DNA of 24,802 nt, taken from NCBI GenBank assembly GCA_003523945.1, contig DOFS01000434.1:1-24802 (forward strand), read 5' to 3'. The translations under genes and the position numbers were made by a program. The notes below the pieces were generated by a model. That model was not told where the DNA came from. It made no database searches and saw only the letters and a list, made by a program, of their open reading frames with translations. Positions 15,925-23,665 of this stretch are shown here, piece by piece. Source of the stretch: Nitrospiraceae bacterium (lineage in GTDB: Bacteria > Nitrospirota > Nitrospiria > Nitrospirales > UBA8639). Positions within the stretch are counted from its first letter, which is position 1. Every line of letters starts with the position of its first letter.

Positions 15925-16480
15925 AAGGAAATTGTGAAAATTGGTTGCGTGAGTGAACTCCTGCGGCCAAGTAGAAGAACATGTCAATTGTCAAAACCTG
16001 ATTTACAAAAGAGCCAATTGTGTGAGTGCTAGGCCAAGCGGAATGGGCGATAAAGTCGGTGAGACTTGCCGGAATCTCGACATCAGTGCTCGGAGGTTTA
16101 CACCTGGAATCGAAAATATACTGTTTAAGGGCTATGTGAACAGCGGGAATTACGGCAGTTACTCGAAGAGAGCGCCAAGCTACCGACCTGTACCCCAATT
16201 TATATCCATGGACAAGGCCTGCGAATTCACCGACCGCGCGATGGAGTCGTGGTTCTACCAAGGTTGTATTTCTTCAAATTCATTCAACCTGTGAACCTAG
16301 TGGAGAACAGCTTCGTCAACAGTTTCAACGGGCAACTACCTGACCGGTACCTGGGCCTCGAGGTCATTTTCACCCTCCAGGATGTAAGAATCAAATTAGC
16401 GAAGTAGCAAAATGATTACAATCAGGAACGTCCCCATAGCAGCATGCACGAACAAGCCCCCAGCAGTCTTTGCTGTAAAC
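15925..16480 (+). pseudogene. Decayed IS3-family transposase (OrfB-like, DDE integrase core)
   Basis: The clear part is 16202-16443. One frame reads ISMDKACEF then TDRAMESWFYQ. After a frameshift near 16260-16276 a second frame reads KFIQPVNLVENSFVNSFNG, then FTLQDVRIKLAK, a TAG stop at 16405, and QNDYNQERPHSS. These match in order the C-terminal half of IS3-family transposases (VDNGxEFTxxAMxxW, FIRPGKPxENxFIESFNG, WxxDYNxxRPHSSLG). The DNG around the second Asp is degraded to DKA, the catalytic Glu of the ESFNG block is Asn, and the Trp before QNDYN has become a stop, so it is inactive. A weaker echo (PSRRTCQL, near 15970) may be part of the N-terminal half. Terminal repeats and target duplications were not found. 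The remnant sits exactly where gene direction switches. Confidence 0.75.
15925..16480. mobile_element. Remnant of an IS3-family insertion sequence
   Basis: These bounds are the extent of recognisable transposase homology, not of inverted repeats, which I could not identify. The element is shortened (about 550 bases of OrfB homology against roughly 850 in intact members) and no OrfA is recognisable. It marks an old insertion between the assembly genes and the oppositely oriented secreted-protein genes. Confidence 0.6.
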
Positions 16481-16597
16481 TGGCGCTCGGCAAAGGACGT
16501 TAGAAAGTCAACGAGGGTATTGGAGGTTTTTTAATGGAGCTATGGTTGGTTGGGAACACTACAACTACATGTCTACTATTCATCGACCAAACCGAAG

Positions 16598-16624
16598 GGG
16601 CCATTCTCAAGGATAGAATGGCCC
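16598..16624 (-). terminator. Strong hairpin downstream of the DUF1593-CBM gene
   Basis: GGGCCATTCT (16598-16607) and AGAATGGCCC (16615-16624) form a perfect 10-base stem with a 7-base loop. It lies 33 bases beyond the stop of the - strand DUF1593 gene. On the - strand the stem is followed by CTTCGGTTTGG, a poor U-tract, so efficiency as an intrinsic terminator is uncertain. It is well placed to end transcription or protect the 3' end between converging units. Confidence 0.5.
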
Positions 16625-16656
16625 GCATTCCTGGGGAGGGTCATGTCAAAATCGTT

Positions 16657-18633
16657 TTAGGGGCCCAACACGTTAATGTCGTCGATGTAAGCTTCGCCAG
16701 TTCCTCTTCCCGCTCCTATGACAATTCGAAGACTTGTCGAGCTAAGGGGTGCTGTCAACTGGTTCCATATGTAAGTCCAACCGTCACTGCTACCGGTAAA
16801 ATTCGAACTAATGCTGTTAGCCACTTCACCGCTAGGTGTCTGCCAAAAGGCCCATAGCTTTAATGTTGTGCCAGTAATTCCTACGGGCTTCACCCATGCC
16901 GTAATTGTGTAAGTCTGCTCGCTTGTTACGTCCACTGTCTGTGAAAATGATGGATACATGTCCGGTCTCAAAATGAGTTTTCCTGCTTTTGTGCTATTGC
17001 CGAAATGGCCGGTTGTCCATTCTACGCTTGCGCCCGTGCTAGCCCAATTTGACATTTCATTCGTGAATTCACCGTTACTCAGTAATTGTACGCCGCGACC
17101 GCCGGGAGGTGCGAGACTGCCTTCAACGACGGCCCAGTCATCGACATAAAATTCACCGCTTCCGGATCCCGCCGAAAAAGCGATTCTAAGCTCCGTAGCA
17201 TTCTGTGGTGCGGTCATTTGCTGCCAGACGTAAGCCCAAGCACCATTCCCAGAGGTAAGAGGTGGATTAACTCTTTTCGCTATTTCTCCGCCGGGGGTTT
17301 TCCAATATGCCCATATGTCCACAGTCGTATTTCTAACAGATACAGGTTTCACCCATCCTGACAATGTATACGTTACGCTCCCATCGATAGGTATGGTTTG
17401 TTCAATTTTAGGGGTCAATCCTTGTGATAAAGTGAGTTTCCCCGTTTTTGTGCTAGACAATCCGTTATGTCCCTTTCCCCAAGCCACAGTTGTTCCGGGG
17501 CTAAATGCCCAGTGCGTTGTTCCGTCCTGAAAATCTGAGTTCCCTAGTTTATTCAAGGGACGAGCTCTGTCTAGTCGCTTAGCAAAATGGTCTAGCCACT
17601 CAGAATGGAATTTCTGGCCGGAAGCATGAGCTTCTGCTACTGGAGTAAGGTCTTTGTAATAATTGGGTCTTTCAGGGTCATTGGCATGCTCAAACCGTCC
17701 TCCCCAGTGATCAACTAAAGGATTTTCTATGTCACCACTCAGTAAGTAGTTTAATGTCGGATCATCGCCTAATCGCAACCACCCTGTGTAGGGCACTGGA
17801 TTGCCGTGTTCATCCTGTTTTCGAAACGTCCACATATGGTTGCCCAATGCGCCATGACCACGGACGTTCTCCTCCATAAATTGATTGCTGTCGGTATAGG
17901 TGAACCCACTATAAGTAAATGCTGTCGATTTGAGTGTCTCAAGGGATTCGATAAAGTATAAGTCACGGTGATGTTCCTGGATCCACTCAATGGCTTTTAT
18001 GTCGTCATTGGGCTGCTTCGAACCACCAGTAGTGAAATTCTGATAAGAGCCAATTACGCGAATTTTTTCTTTTATAGTCGGGTCATCGTAAAGTGCTTGG
18101 GCTACATCCGTTATTTTTCCATATACCAGAATCCATAATGGACGAGGGTCTCCATTATTAGCCTTTTCCACAATCAGTTGAGAGCCGGCATTTGAACGAC
18201 TGCCGCTTGGCGCCCGTGGCGCCCAAGTCGCGCCTTGTACTGTTACGTCCCGAAGGCTACTTGGAGTCGGATATGTTGCTGACCATCCTTTGAGATTCGG
18301 ATAATCTAATTCATACGCATCAAGTATTTGAAATACCGTTTCGACAAGTCCATATTTTGTCACAGCTGTAGTGTGAACAATGCCTTCCACATCGAACATA
18401 TCCGAGTAGAGTAGAAACCGTACAAGTGATTGATGGTCATCAACTTCAAAGGGACCTCCCTCTGAAGCGCCTGCTAGCCGATTTGTATCTGTTGTTACGA
18501 GTATTCTTGGTCGATCGCCACCCAAGGCTCCGCCGGATAGAAGCGCACTAGCCTCGAAAGGAAAACATAGTAATTGAAAGATAAGGAAAGTTGTGTAGGC
18601 ACAGGTTAAATAAAAACATCTAGATTTCTTCAT
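16657..18633 (-). CDS. Secreted DUF1593 (nucleoside-hydrolase-like) protein with two CBM-like domains
   Basis: This 658-residue protein begins with a signal peptide (MKKSRC then a hydrophobic run to about residue 30, ending ASA), so it is exported. Residues about 41-350 match the DUF1593 family, related to nucleoside hydrolases: RPRILVTTDTNRLAG, the acidic VDDHQSLVRFLLY (64-76), DVEGIVHTTA (81-90) and LWILVYGKITDVAQAL (166-181). Two tandem beta-sandwich repeats of about 140 residues follow (365-505 and 517-657). Each has NGxF or NSDF at its start, TYTL/TYTI, WVKP, a W-A-x-W strand, WQQMTAP or WNQLTAP, and a closing FYVDDW or AYIDDI. These resemble CBM4/9-type carbohydrate-binding modules. It may cleave or bind glycans at the cell surface; no activity is established for this arrangement. 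The gene stands alone, with a 1-kb non-coding region upstream. A weak AAAGGAT precedes ATG 18633. Confidence 0.85.
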   Translation of the reverse strand: MKKSRCFYLTCAYTTFLIFQLLCFPFEASALLSGGALGGDRPRILVTTDTNRLAGASEGGPFEVDDHQSLVRFLLYSDMFDVEGIVHTTAVTKYGLVETVFQILDAYELDYPNLKGWSATYPTPSSLRDVTVQGATWAPRAPSGSRSNAGSQLIVEKANNGDPRPLWILVYGKITDVAQALYDDPTIKEKIRVIGSYQNFTTGGSKQPNDDIKAIEWIQEHHRDLYFIESLETLKSTAFTYSGFTYTDSNQFMEENVRGHGALGNHMWTFRKQDEHGNPVPYTGWLRLGDDPTLNYLLSGDIENPLVDHWGGRFEHANDPERPNYYKDLTPVAEAHASGQKFHSEWLDHFAKRLDRARPLNKLGNSDFQDGTTHWAFSPGTTVAWGKGHNGLSSTKTGKLTLSQGLTPKIEQTIPIDGSVTYTLSGWVKPVSVRNTTVDIWAYWKTPGGEIAKRVNPPLTSGNGAWAYVWQQMTAPQNATELRIAFSAGSGSGEFYVDDWAVVEGSLAPPGGRGVQLLSNGEFTNEMSNWASTGASVEWTTGHFGNSTKAGKLILRPDMYPSFSQTVDVTSEQTYTITAWVKPVGITGTTLKLWAFWQTPSGEVANSISSNFTGSSDGWTYIWNQLTAPLSSTSLRIVIGAGRGTGEAYIDDINVLGP

Positions 18634-19657
18634 GACAGTTATATCCTTTTGGCTCGTTTAGAAGTCGAAGATTTTAATGCTTTTCCATGTATGTCATGGC
18701 CCTTGAAATTGCTCAACTCCATTTTTGCAAACGTTTAAATGAAATTTCGGCCACAGTGAGGCATGTCTTTAATCTGCGGATCGTGTTGGATGGAATTGGC
18801 AAAAAGTTGGAAGGGGTTCGTCGGTTTTAGACATTAGTGTGCTAGGGAAAAATTTGCCCGTCTCAGTAAATGGGAAGCTTGTGTGCTTTTGCTTTGAGAG
18901 ACAGCGGGCGTATTTGGGAGGTTGAAGAAATTTATCCCAAAGCATATGGAAAGGAGCTGGATTATCGGATCGAGGTAATAATCGAGGGTGTCTTAGCGAT
19001 TAGGGCGAACACAAAAAATACGCAAGTTTGGTGTAGGTGTGAACAATTCTTTTCCTTGGGATAAAAGTATGGAAATTGTAAAAACGCTTGTCAGGATTTT
19101 TAAGAAATACCCATTTGTGAGATGACCTGGGCCATCTCACAGCAAGGTAGATCAAATACGCAACCGTCGATAATTATGTCGAAGAGGGTTGGCTTAAGCT
19201 GCGCTTCTGGCGCATAGGGGAAATATCCCCATGAAAAGGCATCGAATATACAGACTCTGGCTAATGAGCACTTTGTCAGATGGTTCGGACACTCAATGTG
19301 GGAACTCTTGAGACATTCTACAATTCGCTATTAGCTATCCGAAAAATTTATAGGACCACTGTCAAAATAATATTAGCCAAGGAAAACTGTTGATAACTCG
19401 TAAGATTTTGGCAGCTAGCCCAAGTATTTGAAAAAGCTTAAATTCAAGATGGCCTTGAATCAATTAGTCAAAATCTGGTGGCCGGGGAATCCAACGCCCA
19501 GACACCAGTTTTGAAAATAGCCGTTGTTGCTCTTGGGTTATATCTACCCTCTTTTCGCTATCATGTAGAAAAAAACATGGCCTTTTGTTTCCAATAGGCT
19601 GATGGCCTGTTCCCAATTGGTACCCCGTGGCGTACGAATTCAAGTATCCCGTTGGTC
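18634..19657. other. Long non-coding region upstream of the DUF1593-CBM gene
   Basis: About 1 kb with no supported gene. Open frames at 18870-19064 (+) and 19464-19709 (-) show no recognisable motif, and the latter largely overlaps the tail of the beta-helix gene. The region should hold the promoter of the DUF1593 gene (reading leftward) and the 3' end of the beta-helix transcript. The one clear structure is the perfect inverted repeat at 19116-19141. The patchwork of short open frames could be decayed genes, but I recognise no family. Confidence 0.5.
19116..19141. repeat. Perfect 9-base inverted repeat
   Basis: TGTGAGATG (19116-19124) and CATCTCACA (19133-19141) are perfectly complementary with an 8-base spacer. 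Neither strand has a T-tract after the stem, so a terminator is unlikely. It may be an operator or a structured RNA element between the beta-helix gene and the DUF1593 gene. Confidence 0.45.
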
Positions 19658-21175
19658 TCACTGAGTCCGTATGAACGCCCCGCCATTGTCGTGTCCAAAA
19701 GCTTCCCACTGGGTCTCACTCAGAATCTTGTTCATCCAGCGGAATTTCCCTTTTTCTTCTCCAATCAGCACATACGTATTCCTTTCGAATCTGATATTTC
19801 TATTGAGAAAAAATGATGGATCCTGGGATTTAACAGCCAGCCCCGTGTGGCCGGTAGCCATTGATATAGAATTGTCGTGAATGAAAATGTTTTCCACTTC
19901 ATGGGGCCCGAATTTCCCAACGGCTTGGGTTCCCTGAACTACTCCTATCCCATCTGCATTATTCCATACGGTATTCCCATAAATTTCCACATCGGAAGAG
20001 GCAGACACTAGAATTCCTGCCCCTACCAGCCATGTTGGGTATCCGAATCCGTTTCGTCCACTCCAATTATTCCTTATAACGGCTCGCTGGGATTTTTCAT
20101 GAAAAATCCCAGGTCCATCGTTATCTGCCGTTCTATTTTCTTCGTACAGAATATTCACATTATCTACATCAGCCCAAAGACCAGGACCAACATTATGATG
20201 AACATAATTACCACGTAACGTCACGTCTTGTGTGTTGACCAATTTCACTCCGCCACCCTCCAAAAGCCAATTAAATCCTTGAGTATTATTATAGGAAATT
20301 TCGTTATGCTCAATTAATATTTGCTCTCCTGCTCCTCCAATTCCCAATTGACCATTATGGTGAATGTGATTTTGAAAAATCCTCATTCCACGCCCTAAGC
20401 GAATGCCGTACCCATGATTGAACCGAACTTCATTGTTACGAACTGTCCAGCTTTCAGCCAAAGGGCCTTGATCTCCATTCATCGCTTGAATAGCACCTTC
20501 AGCTGAAGGGTTGGCATATTTTTCAATGGTTAACCGCCAAATTGTAACGTTTCCAGCTGGGCCTACAAATGCATAACGAGTCACGCTGGTTTCAACTTTT
20601 CGATTTCGAGGATCGTCAAAGAAATAGATTTTATTGGCATTGTAATCAAAAAACCATCTTCCTGGGCCAACATCTGATAGTTGTGGAACCTGAAGTAGGG
20701 GAGTGTCGTCAATGAAAAGATCCTCCGAGAATTTGCATCCCCCTTTGGGAATGGTCAAAGGTCCGCCATTACATGGCCCTTGAACGGGATTTTTTTGAAA
20801 TTGATCCACTGCCACCCAGTATTGGCCTTCCTTCTGAAATTGCTTTAAGAGTTTGGCACCAGACAATATCGCTCCAGGTTCCCCAATAAACTCATTCCCA
20901 TTCTTAGGCTTAATTTGTTGAAGGCGATGAACTCCAGCCTTTATTAGAAAGCGGCTTCCTTCAGGATTTTGGTCCACTTGCGCCTGAATATTAGTTCCCG
21001 GATGAACTATAATCGGTGGCCTATAGGCAGTCTTAAGAATTTTGTGTGAATTTTGGGATTCCAGCATATGCGTGAAGACGTAACCTTGGTTTTGATTTTG
21101 TCCCGGTAGAAAATTTGGATAGGCATAGTCAAGCAGACTTAGGGCAAAAACTATTGTGGAAAAAAGTGTTTTCAT
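19658..21175 (-). CDS. Secreted right-handed parallel beta-helix protein (copy 1)
   Basis: This 505-residue protein starts with a signal peptide (MKTLFSTIVFALSLLDYAYP). Residues about 55-110 (IQAQVDQNPEGSRFLIKAGVHRLQQI, then NEFIGEPGAILSGA) are the opening of a pectate-lyase-like fold. Residues about 205-470 are repeating rungs rich in N-N and G-I/V patterns: NNEVRFNHGYGIRLG, NHIHHNGQLGIGG, NEISYNNTQGF, NYVHHNVGPGL, ENRTADNDGPGI, GNTVWNNADGI. A cysteine pair, C135 and C147, is placed as in copy 2. Such proteins include polysaccharide lyases, epimerases and adhesins, and in this locus trimming or modifying the exported polymer is plausible. Catalytic residues were not identified. ATG 21175 is supported by AGGAGA five bases upstream (21181-21186 on the + strand). 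It is a clear paralog of the gene at 21890-23359. Confidence 0.88.
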   Translation of the reverse strand: MKTLFSTIVFALSLLDYAYPNFLPGQNQNQGYVFTHMLESQNSHKILKTAYRPPIIVHPGTNIQAQVDQNPEGSRFLIKAGVHRLQQIKPKNGNEFIGEPGAILSGAKLLKQFQKEGQYWVAVDQFQKNPVQGPCNGGPLTIPKGGCKFSEDLFIDDTPLLQVPQLSDVGPGRWFFDYNANKIYFFDDPRNRKVETSVTRYAFVGPAGNVTIWRLTIEKYANPSAEGAIQAMNGDQGPLAESWTVRNNEVRFNHGYGIRLGRGMRIFQNHIHHNGQLGIGGAGEQILIEHNEISYNNTQGFNWLLEGGGVKLVNTQDVTLRGNYVHHNVGPGLWADVDNVNILYEENRTADNDGPGIFHEKSQRAVIRNNWSGRNGFGYPTWLVGAGILVSASSDVEIYGNTVWNNADGIGVVQGTQAVGKFGPHEVENIFIHDNSISMATGHTGLAVKSQDPSFFLNRNIRFERNTYVLIGEEKGKFRWMNKILSETQWEAFGHDNGGAFIRTQ

Positions 21176-21365
21176 GAATTTCTCCTATTCTGGTGCTGTA
21201 CAACTTTCCCCTTTAAAAATTATTTTTGAGAAAGGTAAGATCCAATTAATCCTTGCGTGAACTTCCAAACATTTAACCTAAAGGTGAAACTTTACACATA
21301 CCGCCTTTCTTCAATATATGGCTAAAATGTTATCCCAGTGTCTTCCATCGATCAGCGCTTGTCCG

Positions 21366-21386
21366 AAGGAGTTCTGACTCCTTTTC
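21366..21386 (+). terminator. Weak hairpin with T-run in the spacer
   Basis: AAGGAGT (21366-21372), a TCTG loop and ACTCCTT (21377-21383) form a 7-base stem whose 3' arm runs into a short T stretch on the + strand. No + strand gene ends nearby, so it could be a relic, act on antisense transcription, or fold in the leader of the - strand beta-helix mRNA. Confidence 0.25.
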
Positions 21387-21593
21387 ATCTGCATTTGTTG
21401 GAATTTGAATTGTGCCCCATCGTGCACCGCTCATCTCCACAGATGGTCAATGCTTGTGAACCTCGGTAGAATTTGAGAATCCCTAAACCCTCCTTTTTCC
21501 AAGGTTAGGATTAGAAACATGTGTGTCATTTATACCAACCTAAAAAGCTCAATTTTCCCATCATTTTGTAAAGAAGAAAACTTTCCTGGTCAG

Positions 21594-21612
21594 GGTGTAG
21601 ATCATCTACGCC
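21594..21612. promoter_or_regulatory. Operator-like 19-base palindrome
   Basis: GGTGTAGATCATCTACGCC is palindromic about a central base with one mismatched pair. It lies about 420 bases upstream of beta-helix copy 1. A related string, GTAGATCAAATACGC, occurs near 19147-19161, matching GTAGATCATCTACGC at 13 of 15 positions. It could be a binding site for a dimeric regulator. No regulator gene is in the window. Confidence 0.35.
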
Positions 21613-21889
21613 AAGACCTTCTTGGGAAATATTGAAAAAGCCGCAAAAAATAAAATTGGGGTGGGAGCAATGCCTCAGTGCTTTTAATTCACTAAGGAAA
21701 AAGATGAAAAGGTATTAAAACTAGAATAAACGGTTAAGGAAACTAGGAGAATATGAACCCTGCGTAAGGTCAAATAATATCGAAATTCCCTCTATTCGCT
21801 ACGCATCATTTATGAAAAAAATACCACCTTCGAATTTTTATGATATGCAGAGCAGGGAAAGTCCCTGACACCCCCAAACCCAGGCATCG

Positions 21890-23359
21890 TTAAAAAAAAG
21901 ATCCTTCTACATCCTGACCAAACTTTTGCCATTCTTTTTTGTTGAGGCTCCCATTGTACCATCGGAAGGAGACTCCCATCTTTTCGGCCAAATAGTAGGT
22001 GTTTTTGTTGAAACGATTGTTTTTGTTCTTAAAGAAAGAATGATTTAAATCCTGGACCACTAGACCTGTCATGCCTCGTTCCATCACAATAATATTATTG
22101 TGGACATTTAAATTTCTGATTTCATGAGCACCATATTTCCCCTCTCCCCGTTGAGTTTGAATTCCACAAATGCCATGGAAATTGTTTCTAACCGTATTGC
22201 CTACCACCTCCACATCAGAGGAGGACGACACCAAAATCCCGGCTCCTTCCAACCATTTCTGAAATTGGAATCCATTTTTTTCAACCACATTTTCTTTTAT
22301 GACGGCAGAATAACTAATTTCGTGAAATATTCCTGGACCCGAATTTTCTAATACTCTGTTGCTTTCATACAGTGTATGAATATTATTCCCATCAGTCCAT
22401 AAACCAGGGCCTTTATTGTGGTGAACGTAGTTGCCTTTTACCGTGAGATTTTCGGTGCGTGAGAACTTTGACCCTCCTGCTTCCCAGTGGCTATCAAAAC
22501 CTTGGGTGTTGTTGTAAGCGATTTCGTTGTCTTCAATGGTAATACCGCTTCCTGCTCCGCCAATGCCTAGCTGACCATTGTGGTGAATATTGTTATTGGT
22601 AACTCGCATATAATGTCCCAGTCGAATACCTACGCCATGGTTAAACTTGACTTCGTTGCTATCTATTTGCCAATGCTTACCTAATGGCCCTTGGGCAGCA
22701 TTCATGGGATGAATAGCACCTTCCTGTGCCGGATTGGCATATTTTTCTATTATCAGGTTTCGAATAGTAATGTTATTTGAACTTCCATAAATTGCATATC
22801 TTGTTGTACTAATTTCCAGTGTGCTGCCGACGGGATTGTCTGCAATGTAGATTTTGTTATCTACTGGATCAAGAAACCATTTGCCTGCTTCAACGTGCTG
22901 CAAACTCATCACCTGCAGGAGAGCTTGGTCATTGAGGAACAGGTCATTGGCTGCCATGCAACTATTGAATGGTTTCCCATCTCGTTGTTTTTCACATTTA
23001 CCTTTTTGTGGGATGTCGGGAACTGTTACCTCTGCGACCCAGTATGTTCCTTGCTCTGAAAAGTTGTCGATTTCTGTGGCACCAGATAAAATTGCGCCCG
23101 GACTTCCAATGAAACTGTTTCCCTGTTTTGGCCGGATTTGTTGTAGCCTGTGAGTTCCCGCTTGGATAAGGAACGTCGTGCCCGGAGGATTTTGATCAAC
23201 CAACTTTTGTATGTTCGAGTCCGGTGTAACGAACACGACGCTGGCGCGATTATCTTTCTGTAACAGATTTTCGATGACATTACTCCAACTGGAGTCATAG
23301 GTAGTGAAGTACACAAACAAAAAGCTCATGTAAAAAAGGATATATTTCGCTTGTTTCAT
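21890..23359 (-). CDS. Secreted right-handed parallel beta-helix protein (copy 2)
   Basis: This 489-residue protein has an N-terminal signal peptide (MKQAKYILFYMSFLFVYFTT). The body follows copy 1 closely: IQKLVDQNPPGTTFLIQAGTHRLQQI, SFIGSPGAILSGA, a cysteine pair (C122 and C134) in the same interval, ITIRNLIIEKYANPAQEGAI, and rungs NHGVGIRLG, NNIHHNGQLGIGG, NEIAYNNTQGF, NYVHHNKGPGLW, NSGPGIFHE and NTVRNNFHGI. The shared frame extends to the C-terminus (FRWYNGSLNKKEWQKFGQD against FRWMNKILSETQWEAFGHD), so this is a full gene duplication with divergence. The likely role is binding, cleaving or epimerising an extracellular polysaccharide. Active-site residues were not recognised. The ribosome site before ATG 23359 is weak. 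It is separated from the upstream kinase gene by 306 bases. Confidence 0.88.
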   Translation of the reverse strand: MKQAKYILFYMSFLFVYFTTYDSSWSNVIENLLQKDNRASVVFVTPDSNIQKLVDQNPPGTTFLIQAGTHRLQQIRPKQGNSFIGSPGAILSGATEIDNFSEQGTYWVAEVTVPDIPQKGKCEKQRDGKPFNSCMAANDLFLNDQALLQVMSLQHVEAGKWFLDPVDNKIYIADNPVGSTLEISTTRYAIYGSSNNITIRNLIIEKYANPAQEGAIHPMNAAQGPLGKHWQIDSNEVKFNHGVGIRLGHYMRVTNNNIHHNGQLGIGGAGSGITIEDNEIAYNNTQGFDSHWEAGGSKFSRTENLTVKGNYVHHNKGPGLWTDGNNIHTLYESNRVLENSGPGIFHEISYSAVIKENVVEKNGFQFQKWLEGAGILVSSSSDVEVVGNTVRNNFHGICGIQTQRGEGKYGAHEIRNLNVHNNIIVMERGMTGLVVQDLNHSFFKNKNNRFNKNTYYLAEKMGVSFRWYNGSLNKKEWQKFGQDVEGSFF

Positions 23360-23435
23360 ATCCGTAGGTTGTTTCTAGGGGAACTTTCCGTATCTTTGAA
23401 TCTGAACTGGTTTCATAGTGCAAGAGGAGTTTGGG

Positions 23436-23464
23436 CAAGTCGTAAATCCTTTTCAAACGACTTG
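23436..23464. repeat. Inverted repeat upstream of beta-helix copy 2
   Basis: CAAGTCGT and ACGACTTG are a perfect 8-base inverted repeat with a 13-base spacer, located about 80-105 bases before the beta-helix start codon. It could form a leader hairpin or be an operator. Confidence 0.35.
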
Positions 23465-23508
23465 GCTTCTTTCACCCAATGGGACATAAGCTTTGTGGCC
23501 CAACACGG

Positions 23509-23535
23509 CAGATGGTATACAATTTTTGCCATCTG
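23509..23535. repeat. Second inverted repeat upstream of beta-helix copy 2
   Basis: CAGATGG and CCATCTG are a perfect 7-base inverted repeat around an AT-rich 13-base spacer (TATACAATTTTTG on the + strand). On the - strand the spacer reads CAAAAATTGTATA, which might overlap a promoter -10 region. Confidence 0.3.
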
Positions 23536-23665
23536 AATGTTGAGCCAAGCTTTTGAGTCGACCTTGGGGAAAGAATTCGCGGAAAATCTGTACTCAAAAC
23601 TAAAGCGTTGAAAAAGAATAGGTTAACAACGAAAGCAAAAACTGTCTTCTTGGACCCCTTTTTAT

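Larger units (their letters stand above)
21176..21889. other. Non-coding spacer between the two beta-helix genes
   Basis: About 714 bases with no supported gene. It should carry the promoter of beta-helix copy 1 and the 3' region of copy 2. It holds a small hairpin with a T-run on the + strand (21366-21386) and a 19-base imperfect palindrome (21594-21612). The size is unusual for two adjacent same-strand paralogs and argues for separate transcription. Confidence 0.5.
23360..23665. other. Non-coding region upstream of beta-helix copy 2
   Basis: About 306 bases with no supported gene. It contains two inverted repeats: CAAGTCGT/ACGACTTG (23436-23443 and 23457-23464) and CAGATGG/CCATCTG (23509-23515 and 23529-23535). 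These lie 77-176 bases before the start of the - strand beta-helix gene, where promoter or leader control would act. No U-tract makes either a convincing terminator for the kinase transcript. Confidence 0.45.

Noticed and set aside
15845..16261. A 138-codon open frame on the - strand across the insertion-sequence relic
   Set aside because: It lies antisense to clear IS3 transposase homology, has no recognisable motif and no ribosome site, so it is a shadow of the relic.
16534..16857. A 107-codon + strand open frame
   Set aside because: It overlaps the C-terminal coding region of the DUF1593-CBM gene on the other strand and shows no family features.
18870..19064. A 64-codon + strand open frame in the long non-coding region
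   Set aside because: No ribosome site, no motif and no neighbour on that strand; not enough to call a gene.
19464..19709. An 81-codon - strand open frame overlapping the end of beta-helix copy 1, considered as a frameshifted extension
   Set aside because: Copy 1 already ends at the same motif as copy 2 (W..FG.D), so nothing is missing, and the extra frame has no recognisable sequence.
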